A DNA stretch of 64,000 nt from the NCBI GenBank assembly GCA_003460745.1, contig QTVU01000006.1:1-64000 (forward strand), given 5' to 3'. Under the pieces are notes generated by a model. The model made no database searches, was not told the DNA's origin, and saw only the letters and a program-made list of their open reading frames with translations. The position numbers and the translations under genes are program-made. The stretch comes from Firmicutes bacterium AM55-24TS (lineage in GTDB: Bacteria; Bacillota; Clostridia; UBA1381). This document shows, piece by piece, positions 19,444 through 30,128 of the stretch (position 1 is the stretch's first letter; each line of letters starts with the position of its first letter).

Positions 19444-22400
19444 TTGAAAAAAATACTATCAGCACTGATTTCTTTAATAATGCTGTTTAGCATAGTTTCT
19501 GTAACACCTGTTATGGCTGATTCAATATCGGGAACATACACTTTTGTAGATACTTGTTACAGTCCCGAATTAGGTATTTATGTAGCAGTTGCAAAAGATT
19601 TAAGCTCGGGAACAACACCGGCACAAATATATGTTTCAGATAACGGCAGTGACTGGACTTTGAAAAAAACATTGTCACAGGCAAAACATTTCGGTAATCC
19701 TAATACAAGACAAGTAGTTGTATGGTGGGAGAAAGAACAAAAGTTTGTACTTGCGGCGAATAATAAAATCTTTATTTCAGATGACGGTACAACTTGGAGC
19801 GAATCGACAAATGAAAGTATGGTCGGTTCAAATACAACGGTTGCAACAAACGGTCAGACATTGGCTCTTGCGGCAGGAGGAACAGTCAAGGTTTATAACA
19901 GCCTTGACGACACTCCTCCTATAAGCAGTGACTCAACAGCATTCAAGTTGGTTGACAACAGTGCAGTTGCTAAAACTATAGGTTTAACACCAAGTGACCC
20001 TATGAGATATGCGGTAGGCGACCAGTACAAAATATGGTATTTCGACGCAGAGGGTACAAAGACTACATTGACATCAAATATTTTGGCACAGCCTTACGAT
20101 ATGGAATATGTCGAAGGATTTAACGGTTGGGTTATGATAAACGGAACTGCCGTACTAAGAATTTTGGTGAATGACGAAACGACAAAGTATAATAATTTTT
20201 CGGCAATGAAATTGTCTGACGGAACAGATAACACTGAAAAATTTACCTCTGTCGGAGTAAACAGTGATAACGTGGTTCTCGGTACTGCTTCGGGTAAAAT
20301 TTTAATCGCTCCGAATGACAGTTCGTCACTTACCGTTGATGTACCGTGGGTGATTGCGGAATCGGGCAATGGTTCAGAGTCAAATGAAGAAATTCGTTCA
20401 ATAAGTGCAATAAACGACGGTATGTTCCTCGTAGCGTCAAAGACGAAGTTGTTTATGCTTGTGAACGAAGATGATAAGTGGGTATATTACGATGTGGCAA
20501 GAGATGATATAGTCCTTGAAGATACAAGATTTGAAATTCCCGAATCGGGTATGTATTCGGAAACATTAGAGCCTGTACATTATGATTATAAAGGTGAAAT
20601 TTCAAATGATAATATCGAAAAGTTTGAATTAATATCTGATTTGCCTGATGGTGTAATATCCGAATCGGTAAGCGATTCAAGTGCTCAGTTAGTAATAGAC
20701 AGCAAAACGGTAGGCGGACACGAAATAAAATATCGTGCAACTACAGAAAAAGGAAAAACAAAAGAATTTACAGTAACTGTTGTCGATGAAGATCATATAG
20801 AAATAGAGGGGAATGACAAAATAGCAATACCTCTTGACGGCGAAGATAATGAACAGTATACATATACTGCAACAGTTATCGGTACAGACGGACAGAAAAT
20901 GAACAGAAATGCGGAAATAGCAGTTGTATCAATGCCTGACGGTGTTAAATTCGATGAGAAAACAAATACTTTTACAGTTGATAAAGATACGCAGGCAGGT
21001 GAGCTTGTTATAAAAGCATCGTCTAAGGTAAAACCGCAAAATGCTCAAGAAAAGACAATAAATATTACGAAACGTGCTGCAGATAAGATTGAATTTGTCG
21101 AGGCACCCGATTCGATATTTATTCCGGATAATGCAAAAGAAACATTTACATATTCGGCAAAACTTTATGACCAAATAAACAAAGAAATGGTCGGAAGAAA
21201 AACAAACTGGAGCGTTGAACCGAAAGAAATTGAAAGCATGGAAGGCGTTTCAATCAATGAAACGACAGGTGAATTAACAGTAGACAGTAAAGCTGTTTTA
21301 GGCGTTATTTCAATCAAAGCAACCGATTCTCAAAATACTGAAATCTCGGTGCAAAAAGACGTTAAACTTCAATACACCGACCTAAGAATGGCAAAAGAAG
21401 ATTTATCGGAATTTAAAATAGATACGTCAGTACCTGTAACGGAAAATCTTAATCTTATTACAAAAGGCACATTTGGAAGTACAATTTCTTGGCGTAGCAG
21501 TAATGAAGACATAATCAAAACAGACGGAACTGTTATTCGACCGAGCAGAGAAGATAAAAAAGTTACAATTACAGGTGTATCAAAAAAGAATGCGGCATCA
21601 ACAGAAGTCAAATATGAACTTGTTGTAAAAAAGGCTGATAATCTTTGCATTAACGGTGATTTAACAGAAGATACCGTACAGGGATGGTTCCCTAAAGATA
21701 ATACGGTTTTAGTATTATTAAAGACAATGAAGAAAACGTTTTAAATTCATCGGGTACAGGAGTATATCAAGTTCTGACTTTAACAAATGACAGCAGTTAC
21801 GGCTTTATGGCAAAAGTTAAAGCTACAAAGGGCAGTAAAATAAGACTTATATCAGAAAAAGGCGGTACAATCGCAGAAGCAACAGCAACAGGTGACTATC
21901 AGGATATAAAAGCCTCATATGATTACAGAAAACAAAAGAGTTCATTTGAAGATAAAATATATCTTGAGTATAACGGTGAATTGCAGATAAAGCAACTCAA
22001 AGTCTTTGAAATTACACTTGAACTTAATAAGGTATCAAGTGCAGTAAATAAAGCTGTTTACAGTAAATCATCGACAAACATAAACGACGCTAAAAAACTT
22101 GTTTTGGCATTTTATGATTTGCCGATACGAGAAGAACTTTTAGACAAGCTTAACAGCATTAATCCATCGTCGGGAGGTAATTCCGGCGGCGGTGGCGGCG
22201 GAGGAAGCTCATCTCCAAGCAAATCAACCTCACCGGCAGATGTAAAAACTGATACCGGTACAGTTGCTATTCCGCCGCAAGATAAGAATGAAATTGAAAA
22301 GACAGAAGACGAGTTGGACACATATCTTCTTCGTTTTAAAGATATGAAAAATCATTGGGCAAGAGAAGATGTTGAATATATGGCAGAACTCGGAATTGTC

Positions 22401-22883
22401 AACGGTGATGAAAACGATAAATTCAGACCGGAAGACAGAGTGTCAAGAGCAGAATTTGCAACGATGATTAGCAAAGCTATGGGGTTGGATACAACCAAAT
22501 ATGAAAACAGTTTCTTTGATGTAGTAAGTGACGATTGGTATTCGGGATATGTTCAGACAGTAAGAAGTAACGATTATATGAGCGGATATGACGGTTTATT
22601 TAAACCGAATGCCGATATTACCCGCGAAGAAATTGCAAGAGTTATTGTTGCGGCATATAACAGCAAGACAAATACAAAATTAGAAAAAGGTAAATCATTG
22701 TACTTCAATGACCTTGATGATATAAGTTATTGGGCATATGATTACATTGTCGAGGCGGCGGATATGGGATTTATTTATGGAATAACTGACGAATTGTTTG
22801 CTCCAAAGCAACCTGCGACGAGGGCACAGGCGGCAGTAATGATTAAACGTGTCTATGATAAACTTCATCCTGCTGCGGAATGA
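19444..22883 (+). pseudogene. Asp-box / Ig-like / CBM / SLH surface protein, frameshifted near 21700
   Basis: One large exported protein in two frames. Part one (19444-21744) has a signal peptide, an Asp-box domain related to those at 11841 (SDNGSDWT, SDDGTTWS) and several Ig-like beta domains, then begins a module at NGDLTEDTVQGWFP. The second frame, readable from about 21697, continues that module (FSIIKDNEENVLNSSGTGVY), which looks like a CBM4/9-type carbohydrate-binding fold, then a Gly/Ser linker (GGNSGGGGGGGSSS) and three C-terminal SLH repeats to 22883. One base added in the GG-TTTT run near 21702 restores an ORF of about 1,147 residues. The start is TTG 19444 after AGAAAGGGTGAG. Likely role: surface-bound carbohydrate-capture scaffold. 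SLH repeats are C-terminal here but N-terminal in the beta-helix enzymes. Confidence 0.75.
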
Positions 22884-22924
22884 TTTTTATGACACAAAAA
22901 CTGCGAAAGGAGATAATAAAATAT

Positions 22925-25562
22925 ATGAAGAAATGGATAAGCATTTGCATATTCACTCTATGTTTAATATTTTCTGTAAACTGTGTATGGGCAGAGGGCA
23001 GCCTTAGTGAAAAACAGTCAGAGGCTATTTCGCTGATGAATGATTTGAAAATATACACCGATATTACAGAAGAAAATGCCTCAAATGCAATAACAAGAGC
23101 TGAATTTGCTAAAATAATTGTCAGAGTTATGGGCGTGGAGTCCTCCCTAACAAATGCTCCTCGCCGAATTTTCTCTGATGTGTTACCTGATAATGACGCG
23201 GCAGCAAGTATCGAATTGTTGTATGAACGCGGAATAATGATGGGTTACGGACAGGCTGAATTTAAGCCTGACGCAGTACTTACACTTGGCGAGGCTGTTA
23301 AGGTAATGATTTCGATTACCGGTTACAGTGAATGGGCAGAACAACAAGGCGGATACCCAAGCGGATATTATGCTACCGCTGTATCAAACGACATTCTAAA
23401 AGGTGTAAGCGGTGCTGTAAATGAAGAAGTCAACTACACCGATGCGGCAGTAATGATTCAAAACGTGTTGGAAGGTAAGAAATATCGTGTAATAACAGGT
23501 TATGAAAACAATTCGGTTGTTTCTTCGGATAACAACGAAGAATATATGGGTTATGCACTTAACATTTACCGCTATACCGGAATAGTCGGAGCATACGGGA
23601 ATACATCACTATACAGTGCCGATGATGAATATGAAGAAAACAACGTAAAAATTGACAATGAAATTTTTGAAACAAACGGAATTGATTTTTCTCAATATTT
23701 AGGAATGAAAGTAACGGCTTACTATAAGGCTGACGATAGCGGATACTATATTATGCACGTAGTTGCCGATAAAAAATCCGAAATGATTGAAGTAAAATCG
23801 GAAGATATTGCAGAAAATGTGTCAAAAGAAAAATTTGAATATTATGATAACAACAAAATCAAGAAAGCAAAAATTTCTGATAATGCAACATTTATCTATA
23901 ACGGAAAAAAACTTGATGTTGTATCAGACGCGGATCTTCAAGCCGATAACGGATATGTACGTTTAATCAGTAACAATGGCGGAAGTACATACGATACCGT
24001 TATAATCAAAGATTATGAAACATTTATTGTTGATAAAGCTATTGCGACAGACAGCCTTTTATATTTTAAATATGATAAAGGTTCACTTGATTTAAGCAAC
24101 GGAAGTAATATAACTGCAAATATTTTGCAGAGGGTAAAGAGGCTGATTTTTCAAGTATTTCAACAGGAAGTATTCTGTCGATTGCTATGAGTAAAAATAC
24201 AATAGGCAACCTAAGTGCCGAGATTTTGATTTCAAATAATCAAGTAACAGGCAAGGCAACAAAACTTTATAATAAAGGTACTAAGCATTATGCCGTACTT
24301 GAAGACGGAACGGAATACGTTTTTACAAATGAATATATTTCAAGACTTGACGAAGGTCAAAGCAGTACATATGAGCCGACAGTCGGTAATGAAGGCGTAT
24401 TTTACATTGATTATTTCAATCAACTTGCGGCATATGCGGTTTCGGGAACATCAAAGAATTATGCGTATGTAGTTAATTGTTATTATGAACCGGGTCCTGC
24501 GACAGGTGAAATAAGATTGTTTATGAAAGACGGAACATTTGAAACGTATACATTGGATAAGAAAATTACGTTCAATGATAAGAGAGTTGACAAAGCCGAT
24601 GTTCCGGAAATGCTGAAAACAACAAGCCCGGACGGAAGTGTAAACCAACTTATTATCTGTAAAACCGATGATAACGGCTACATAAAGAATATAAAAACAG
24701 CAGTAAATAAAACTTCTGAAACATATTATGTTGCCAGTGATGAAGAATTTGTATTAAATGCTCATCCGAAGAACAGTGCAGGAGTGGAAAGCGGATTGCG
24801 TTTTTATAAAAATATGGCCGAAAACAAACCATACAATTTCGTAAACGGAAAGACAATTCAATTTATGGTCCTACGGATAAGGATAATGAAAAGGCATATA
24901 AAATTGGAACAAAGCTGTCTTCAACAGATATGTCTTTGCCGGCACCGTTGTATCTGTATGACGCAGGCCCGGGCGGAGCATTGGGAGCAGTCGTAAGTAA
25001 TACGGCAAGTGAAGGTAAATACAGTACACCTTGCATAATTGATGAAATATGTACGGCGGTCAACGAAGATGACGAAGTTGGTACATTAATTCAATTTGTA
25101 GGCGGACAAAGCGTGTTTGCCGGTGATCATATAATATATGACCAACCGACAACAAACTGGAAAGACCGTGTTGATTATTCAAACATAAAAGTAGAAGATT
25201 TAAAACACGGTGATATTATTGAATATACAACATCAAACGATAAAGTTGAAATGCTTAGAGTTATTGTCAGAGTGGACGATATAGGTCCGATAAGAATAGA
25301 CGGCGATAACATTCAGCTAAACGGAAATATGATTGCTGATGTTATATCGGTTGCCGATAACGGAAGAACGGCTATTGTAAAATATGTTGACCGTAACGGT
25401 GCAGAACAATATCAGTCAATGCTTATTAATTCAACAACTTATCGTTATGACAGCAGTGACGGAGAAATATACAATTCTTCGACATCAGATTTAAGAGAGG
25501 GCGACCGTGTGCTTATAAATTCATACTGGTGGTCACCAAAATTGGTAGTAATATTTAGATAA
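22925..25562 (+). pseudogene. SLH-domain surface protein, two frameshifts
   Basis: A secreted protein of about 880 residues spread over three frames: 22925-24190, 24187-24996 and 24930-25562. A signal peptide (ISICIFTLCLIFSVNCVWAE) is followed by three N-terminal SLH repeats (about 30-215), then a long beta-rich region without a recognised family. One base added near 24120 joins the first two parts through EGKEADFSSISTGSILSIAM; one T added in the T run at 24862-24864 joins the second to YGPTDKDNEKAYKIGTKLSS. Both repairs give smooth protein, so the gene was intact recently or the consensus is wrong. ATG 22925 follows AAAGGAG; an upstream in-frame ATG at 22880 overlaps the previous gene and is less likely. 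Function unknown, but it sits in the surface-protein operon. Confidence 0.75.
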
Positions 25563-25591
25563 AAAATAAAACAAGAAGGAGTGGAAAAATT

Positions 25592-27157
25592 ATGAAGTAT
25601 GTAAAAAGAATCATTGCAGCCACTGCAGCAGCTACTATGCTGCTCAGTGGTTGCGGAACTCAACCGGTGCAGGACACAGGTGATGAACAGGTAACATTAA
25701 AATGGATGTTTTTGGGTCCGGGTGAACAACAAGATTCACAGAAAGTTTGGGATAAGTTTAATGAAGAACTTGCAAAATATTTGCCGAATACAAAAGTAGA
25801 ATTTGAATGTGTGACATCTTCTGACTATGCTGAAAAATGGAAACTTGCAAGTGCGTCAAATGAAGATCTTGATATAGTATGGCATGGCTGGATGATTCCG
25901 TACACAAGCGAAGTAAAAAAGGGTTCATATTTGGAATTGGATGATTTAATCGATGAATATGCTCCTGATTTAAAGAAAGAAATACCGGACGCAATTATGG
26001 ATAAACAACGTGTAGACGGAAAACTTTACAGTATACCGTGTATGCAACAAATGGTATCATATGTGTCATCGCTTGATTTTCCGATTGACATATATGAAAA
26101 GTATAAAGACAAGATAAATATTGAAGAACTTGCCGATTTCTTCTCCTCAAAGGAAACTATGGATAAAGAGGCATGGGATAAGATTGAAGAATACATAAAA
26201 ATGATTAAGGACGGCGGAGATTTAAAAAAGGGTGTTTACGGATTCGCCGATCACGTTGAAAAAGGCTACGAATGGATTTCAAGTCCATATAAGATAAAAG
26301 CAAGTGGTGATGATTATACACCGATTAACCTATACAGAACTCCGGAATACAAGACATTTGTTCAAGTATATGCTGATTGGTTCAATAAGGGATATATCAG
26401 AAAAGATATTCTTACAGCCGAAAATGTAGGTACTGAAGATTACGAAGTAAAGGGCGGTCCAAACTATATCGTCGGTCAGGGATATATGCCTACTCAATCT
26501 GAAATTGACAGTAAAAAAGCTGCAGGTTCAACTGCATACGTAAAAATTCCGTTTGAGAACAAGCATTACATTCCATATGCCGCATCTGCATCGAATACTG
26601 CAATATCAATCAATTCAAAACACCCTGAACGAGCAATGCAGTTAATCGGTCTTATGAATACTGAAAAGGGCAAAGATTTGTACAATCTGCTTGTATTCGG
26701 TATTGAGGGCGAACATTATACAAAGGTAAACGACAAGGAAATTCAACCTATAGGTTATACATCACAACCGACTTCTGAAAGCCCATACGGACAATACAGA
26801 TTTGCAATGGGTAACACATTTAACGGTTATGAAATCTATATGCAGGACAAGAGTCCAATATACGATAACGACTTTATTAAGAGTGTAAATGATAAAGCCG
26901 AAGATTCAAAACTCAGAGGCTTTACATTAGATACAGACCCTATAAAGATGGAGCTTGCACAGGTAACAGCTGTAATAGGCGAATATAAGAAATCTCTTAA
27001 CTCCGGTGCGGCGGCTGATCCTATGGGATTGTACGAAGAATTCCAACAAAAACTTATTGCGGCCGGCGATGATAAAATCGTTGAGGAAATTCAACGTCAG
27101 ATAGACGAATGGAGAGCAAATAAGGGGAATGAAACAACTCAAAGTGAAGGAGAATGA
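25592..27157 (+). CDS. Lipoprotein solute-binding protein for the LplB/YtcP-type importer
   Basis: A 521-residue extracellular sugar-binding lipoprotein. The signal peptide ends in the lipobox LLSGC with lipidated Cys21. The mature part has the family-1-like fold, with a DUF3502-type C-terminal region inferred from GYEIYMQDKSPIYDN-type sequence near 410-425. It delivers oligosaccharides to the permeases at 9919 and 10897. Its gene is separated from them by about 13.8 kb of surface-protein genes, an unusual order since the three are normally adjacent. ATG 25592 follows AAGGAG. The next gene begins 19 bases downstream. Confidence 0.92.
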   Translation: MKYVKRIIAATAAATMLLSGCGTQPVQDTGDEQVTLKWMFLGPGEQQDSQKVWDKFNEELAKYLPNTKVEFECVTSSDYAEKWKLASASNEDLDIVWHGWMIPYTSEVKKGSYLELDDLIDEYAPDLKKEIPDAIMDKQRVDGKLYSIPCMQQMVSYVSSLDFPIDIYEKYKDKINIEELADFFSSKETMDKEAWDKIEEYIKMIKDGGDLKKGVYGFADHVEKGYEWISSPYKIKASGDDYTPINLYRTPEYKTFVQVYADWFNKGYIRKDILTAENVGTEDYEVKGGPNYIVGQGYMPTQSEIDSKKAAGSTAYVKIPFENKHYIPYAASASNTAISINSKHPERAMQLIGLMNTEKGKDLYNLLVFGIEGEHYTKVNDKEIQPIGYTSQPTSESPYGQYRFAMGNTFNGYEIYMQDKSPIYDNDFIKSVNDKAEDSKLRGFTLDTDPIKMELAQVTAVIGEYKKSLNSGAAADPMGLYEEFQQKLIAAGDDKIVEEIQRQIDEWRANKGNETTQSEGE

Positions 27158-27176
27158 AACTGAAGGAGAATAGAAA

Positions 27177-30059
27177 ATGTCACATAGATTTAGAAAAATA
27201 GCGACAGTCTTGCTTGCAACTGCGGTCACTTTGCAGTCAACAACATTTGCCGCAATAACGAGAGAACCGGAATTTTCGGATCTTTCAGAGCATTGGTCAA
27301 AATCTATTATGATGCGTCTTAACGGTTATGGTGTGATATGCGGATATGATGACGGGACAATACGACCTGATTCATATGTGAGTGTTACGGAATTTCTGAC
27401 TATGATGGTGAAATCACTCGGCTTTGAAACAGAGCCGGGTGATGGATATTGGGCAACGCCTTATATACAGAAAGCTGTTGAATTAGGTTTAATAGAACCT
27501 GATGAATATTCAGATTATGATGCAACTTTGACAAGAAGTCAAGCGGCAAAAATTATAGCCAACGCTTTATCTGACACTGCAATCGCAGATGAAAATGCCG
27601 TAAAAGCAAAAATCTACGACTATGCGGAAATAGCTGAAGAATACAAGCCGTATGTTCTTATTGCATATGACAAGAAAATAGTAAACGGCAATCATGATAA
27701 CTGTTTTGAACCAAATCGTAATATAACACGAGCTGAGGCAAGTGTTATTGCAGTGAGATTGATAGATAAAAACGGTGGAATAAAAAAGCCTGACAACGGA
27801 AACGGACCTAATAACAACAGCGGTGATGTAACATCATCGGCTAAGTTATACGTTGCGCCGAATGGCAGTGACAATAATGACGGTAGTGAAAGCTCACCGT
27901 TTGCAACGGTTCAGAAAGCAAAAGAAACAATCAGAAATATGAATGCGGCAAATTCATTGCCTGAAGGCGGTGTAACTGTATATCTTCGTGGCGGTACATA
28001 CTATATAGACGAGGGTATGACATTTACAAAAGAAGATTCCGGTAAAGAGGGCAGCACGATAACATATACATCATATCCGGGAGAGGCTGTAACGATTTCT
28101 GGTCAAGTACCTTTGGAAAAGGGTTGGTTTACTGCGGCTGATGATACGGCTAAAAACGTTATGATTGATAAAAATGCCGCGTCAAAAGTCCTTATGGTTG
28201 ACCTTAAGGAACATGGTATTACAGATTACGGTGAATTAAGTACAAGAGGCTATCACTATTTCAATAAAGGACGATATGCACAGGCAGAACTTATTGTAAA
28301 TGATGAAAACCAAACTCTTGCACGTTATCCGAACAGTGGTACACTATCTGTTCCTACAGATAGTGTAGATACAGATAATTTCGGATTCCGCTATACGGAT
28401 GAAAGAGTTTCTAAGTGGAAAGACGCTAAGGACGCTTATATAGTCGGTACAATTTCAATCAACTATGAAAACAACACATATCCGATAGATAAAATTGATA
28501 CGTCAAAGAAACTTTTGACTATAAAAGAGGGACGTATTAATACATACTATACAAACGGTTGGTTCTACGGTGAAAACTTGCTTGAAGAACTTGATACCGA
28601 GGGTGAATACTACATTGACCGTGACACCGGCAAACTTTACTATTACGCACCGTCAGATTTTACAAGCGGTAATTATGAAATTGGCTTGTCTATGCTGAAA
28701 ACTCCGATTTTCAACTTTAACGGTGCTGAATATGTCAATGTAAGTAACATTACAATGAAAGGCGGACGTGGATATGCGGTACTTGGTGCAAGTGCGGGAT
28801 ATTCAATACCGAGTTTCAAAGATTGGATGATTTCGAGAGGAGCCGACTTAAACGGTGCAAACTTCACGAAGGGTTCGGGTTCGTCGGTTTATATAGCTGA
28901 CATAGATAAATATACCGACTCACAGGTATTCCCGGGACACGTTTGGGACGGTTTTGTCGATGACGGTAACGGTGTAAATCATATTGATGTGAAGAATTGT
29001 AATATCTTTAATTTCGGCTCAGGCGGTATTATTATAAACGGTACAGATGTTCATTTGGATAATAACCATATTAAAAATATCGGCGGTACTGCGTTATATC
29101 TTCGCGGCGGTGATTTGGAGACATTAACACCGAGCAATAACGAGATATTGAATAATAATATTCACCATGTAGGATATTTGCAGAAATCATATGTTCCTGC
29201 GATTGCAATGCACGGTGTCGGTATTCACGTTGCATACAATGATTTGTATGACGCTCCGCACTGTATATTTAACTATCATGGTAATGACCATGTAATTGAA
29301 TATAATAAAATTCACGATGCGGTTAAAGAATGTTTGGATATGGACGCTATTTATACCAGAAACGAATATGTACCGCAATGGCGAGGCAGTGTTATAAAGA
29401 ACAACTATATTTACAATATCGGTATTTATCCGGTCGGTGAATATAAGAAACAGCTTAATGTTTCGGCAATAAGAACAGATAACTACGGTCACGCTTTGCA
29501 GATTTACAATAATGTATTTGCAAACATCGGTTCAGACGGTGCCAATAATGTTATCGGTGTAACGGCACAAGGTAACAGAAACACACTTAAAGGCAATATA
29601 TTTGTTGATTGTAGCGCAACATTCCTTGGTTGGAACTCATATGCTCCGGGTGCAACGTGGGATATGACAAAGAAAGAGGAAAAAGAAAGAGTAGAATTGG
29701 CTGAAAAATATGCGGCAAATCCGATATTTGCGGCAAAATATCCTGAACTTGCTACATTCAAAGATGAATATTATAAATCTGTTGCAACAAATGTATTTGA
29801 CGAAAATCTTGTTGTTAATATCAAGTTTAAACTTAGTCAGGTAAACGGAACTGTCAATCCTCAGGGTACAAGAGGTGCGCCTGAATTGATAAAGGGTACA
29901 AACAACTATTTAACAACATCAGATCCGGGATTTGTTGATTATGCTAACGGAAACTATGAATTGAAGTCCGATAGTGAAGTATTCAAAAAGATTCCGGAAT
30001 TCCAAAATATTGATATGAGTAAAATGGGTAATAATGAACCTGTTGGCCCTTCAAATTAA
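27177..30059 (+). CDS. S-layer-anchored GH141-like beta-helix protein (SLH x3), second copy
   Basis: A 960-residue paralogue of the protein at 16747. A signal peptide (to about TTFAA) is followed by three SLH repeats (about 30-195, first one DLSEHWSKSIMMRLNGYGVI), a short Gly/Asn linker and the beta-helix domain from KLYVAPNGSDNNDG. Shared landmarks are VYLRGGTYY, LARYPNSGTL, CLDMDAIYTRNEY and AIRTDNYGHALQIYNNVF. Compared with the paralogues it carries an insertion of about 60 residues after GGRGYAVLGA (about residues 535-600), possibly a substrate-site loop. It is the last gene before a strong terminator and the last exported enzyme in the block. Enzyme class is inferred; no biochemical assignment is possible from sequence alone. 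Confidence 0.82.
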   Translation: MSHRFRKIATVLLATAVTLQSTTFAAITREPEFSDLSEHWSKSIMMRLNGYGVICGYDDGTIRPDSYVSVTEFLTMMVKSLGFETEPGDGYWATPYIQKAVELGLIEPDEYSDYDATLTRSQAAKIIANALSDTAIADENAVKAKIYDYAEIAEEYKPYVLIAYDKKIVNGNHDNCFEPNRNITRAEASVIAVRLIDKNGGIKKPDNGNGPNNNSGDVTSSAKLYVAPNGSDNNDGSESSPFATVQKAKETIRNMNAANSLPEGGVTVYLRGGTYYIDEGMTFTKEDSGKEGSTITYTSYPGEAVTISGQVPLEKGWFTAADDTAKNVMIDKNAASKVLMVDLKEHGITDYGELSTRGYHYFNKGRYAQAELIVNDENQTLARYPNSGTLSVPTDSVDTDNFGFRYTDERVSKWKDAKDAYIVGTISINYENNTYPIDKIDTSKKLLTIKEGRINTYYTNGWFYGENLLEELDTEGEYYIDRDTGKLYYYAPSDFTSGNYEIGLSMLKTPIFNFNGAEYVNVSNITMKGGRGYAVLGASAGYSIPSFKDWMISRGADLNGANFTKGSGSSVYIADIDKYTDSQVFPGHVWDGFVDDGNGVNHIDVKNCNIFNFGSGGIIINGTDVHLDNNHIKNIGGTALYLRGGDLETLTPSNNEILNNNIHHVGYLQKSYVPAIAMHGVGIHVAYNDLYDAPHCIFNYHGNDHVIEYNKIHDAVKECLDMDAIYTRNEYVPQWRGSVIKNNYIYNIGIYPVGEYKKQLNVSAIRTDNYGHALQIYNNVFANIGSDGANNVIGVTAQGNRNTLKGNIFVDCSATFLGWNSYAPGATWDMTKKEEKERVELAEKYAANPIFAAKYPELATFKDEYYKSVATNVFDENLVVNIKFKLSQVNGTVNPQGTRGAPELIKGTNNYLTTSDPGFVDYANGNYELKSDSEVFKKIPEFQNIDMSKMGNNEPVGPSN

Positions 30060-30068
30060 TTTGGACTT

Positions 30069-30099
30069 ATAAAAGAGGGGGCAGATGTCCCTCTTTTAT
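30069..30099 (+). terminator. Strong terminator splitting the locus
   Basis: Perfect 11-base stem ATAAAAGAGGG (30069-30079) and CCCTCTTTTAT (30089-30099) with a nine-base loop, followed by ATATTATTT. It lies between the last exported-protein gene and the first cytosolic glycosidase gene, so the two blocks may be transcribed separately or in graded amounts. Confidence 0.82.
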
Positions 30100-30128
30100 A
30101 TATTATTTAAACAGGAAGGAAAAGCAAA

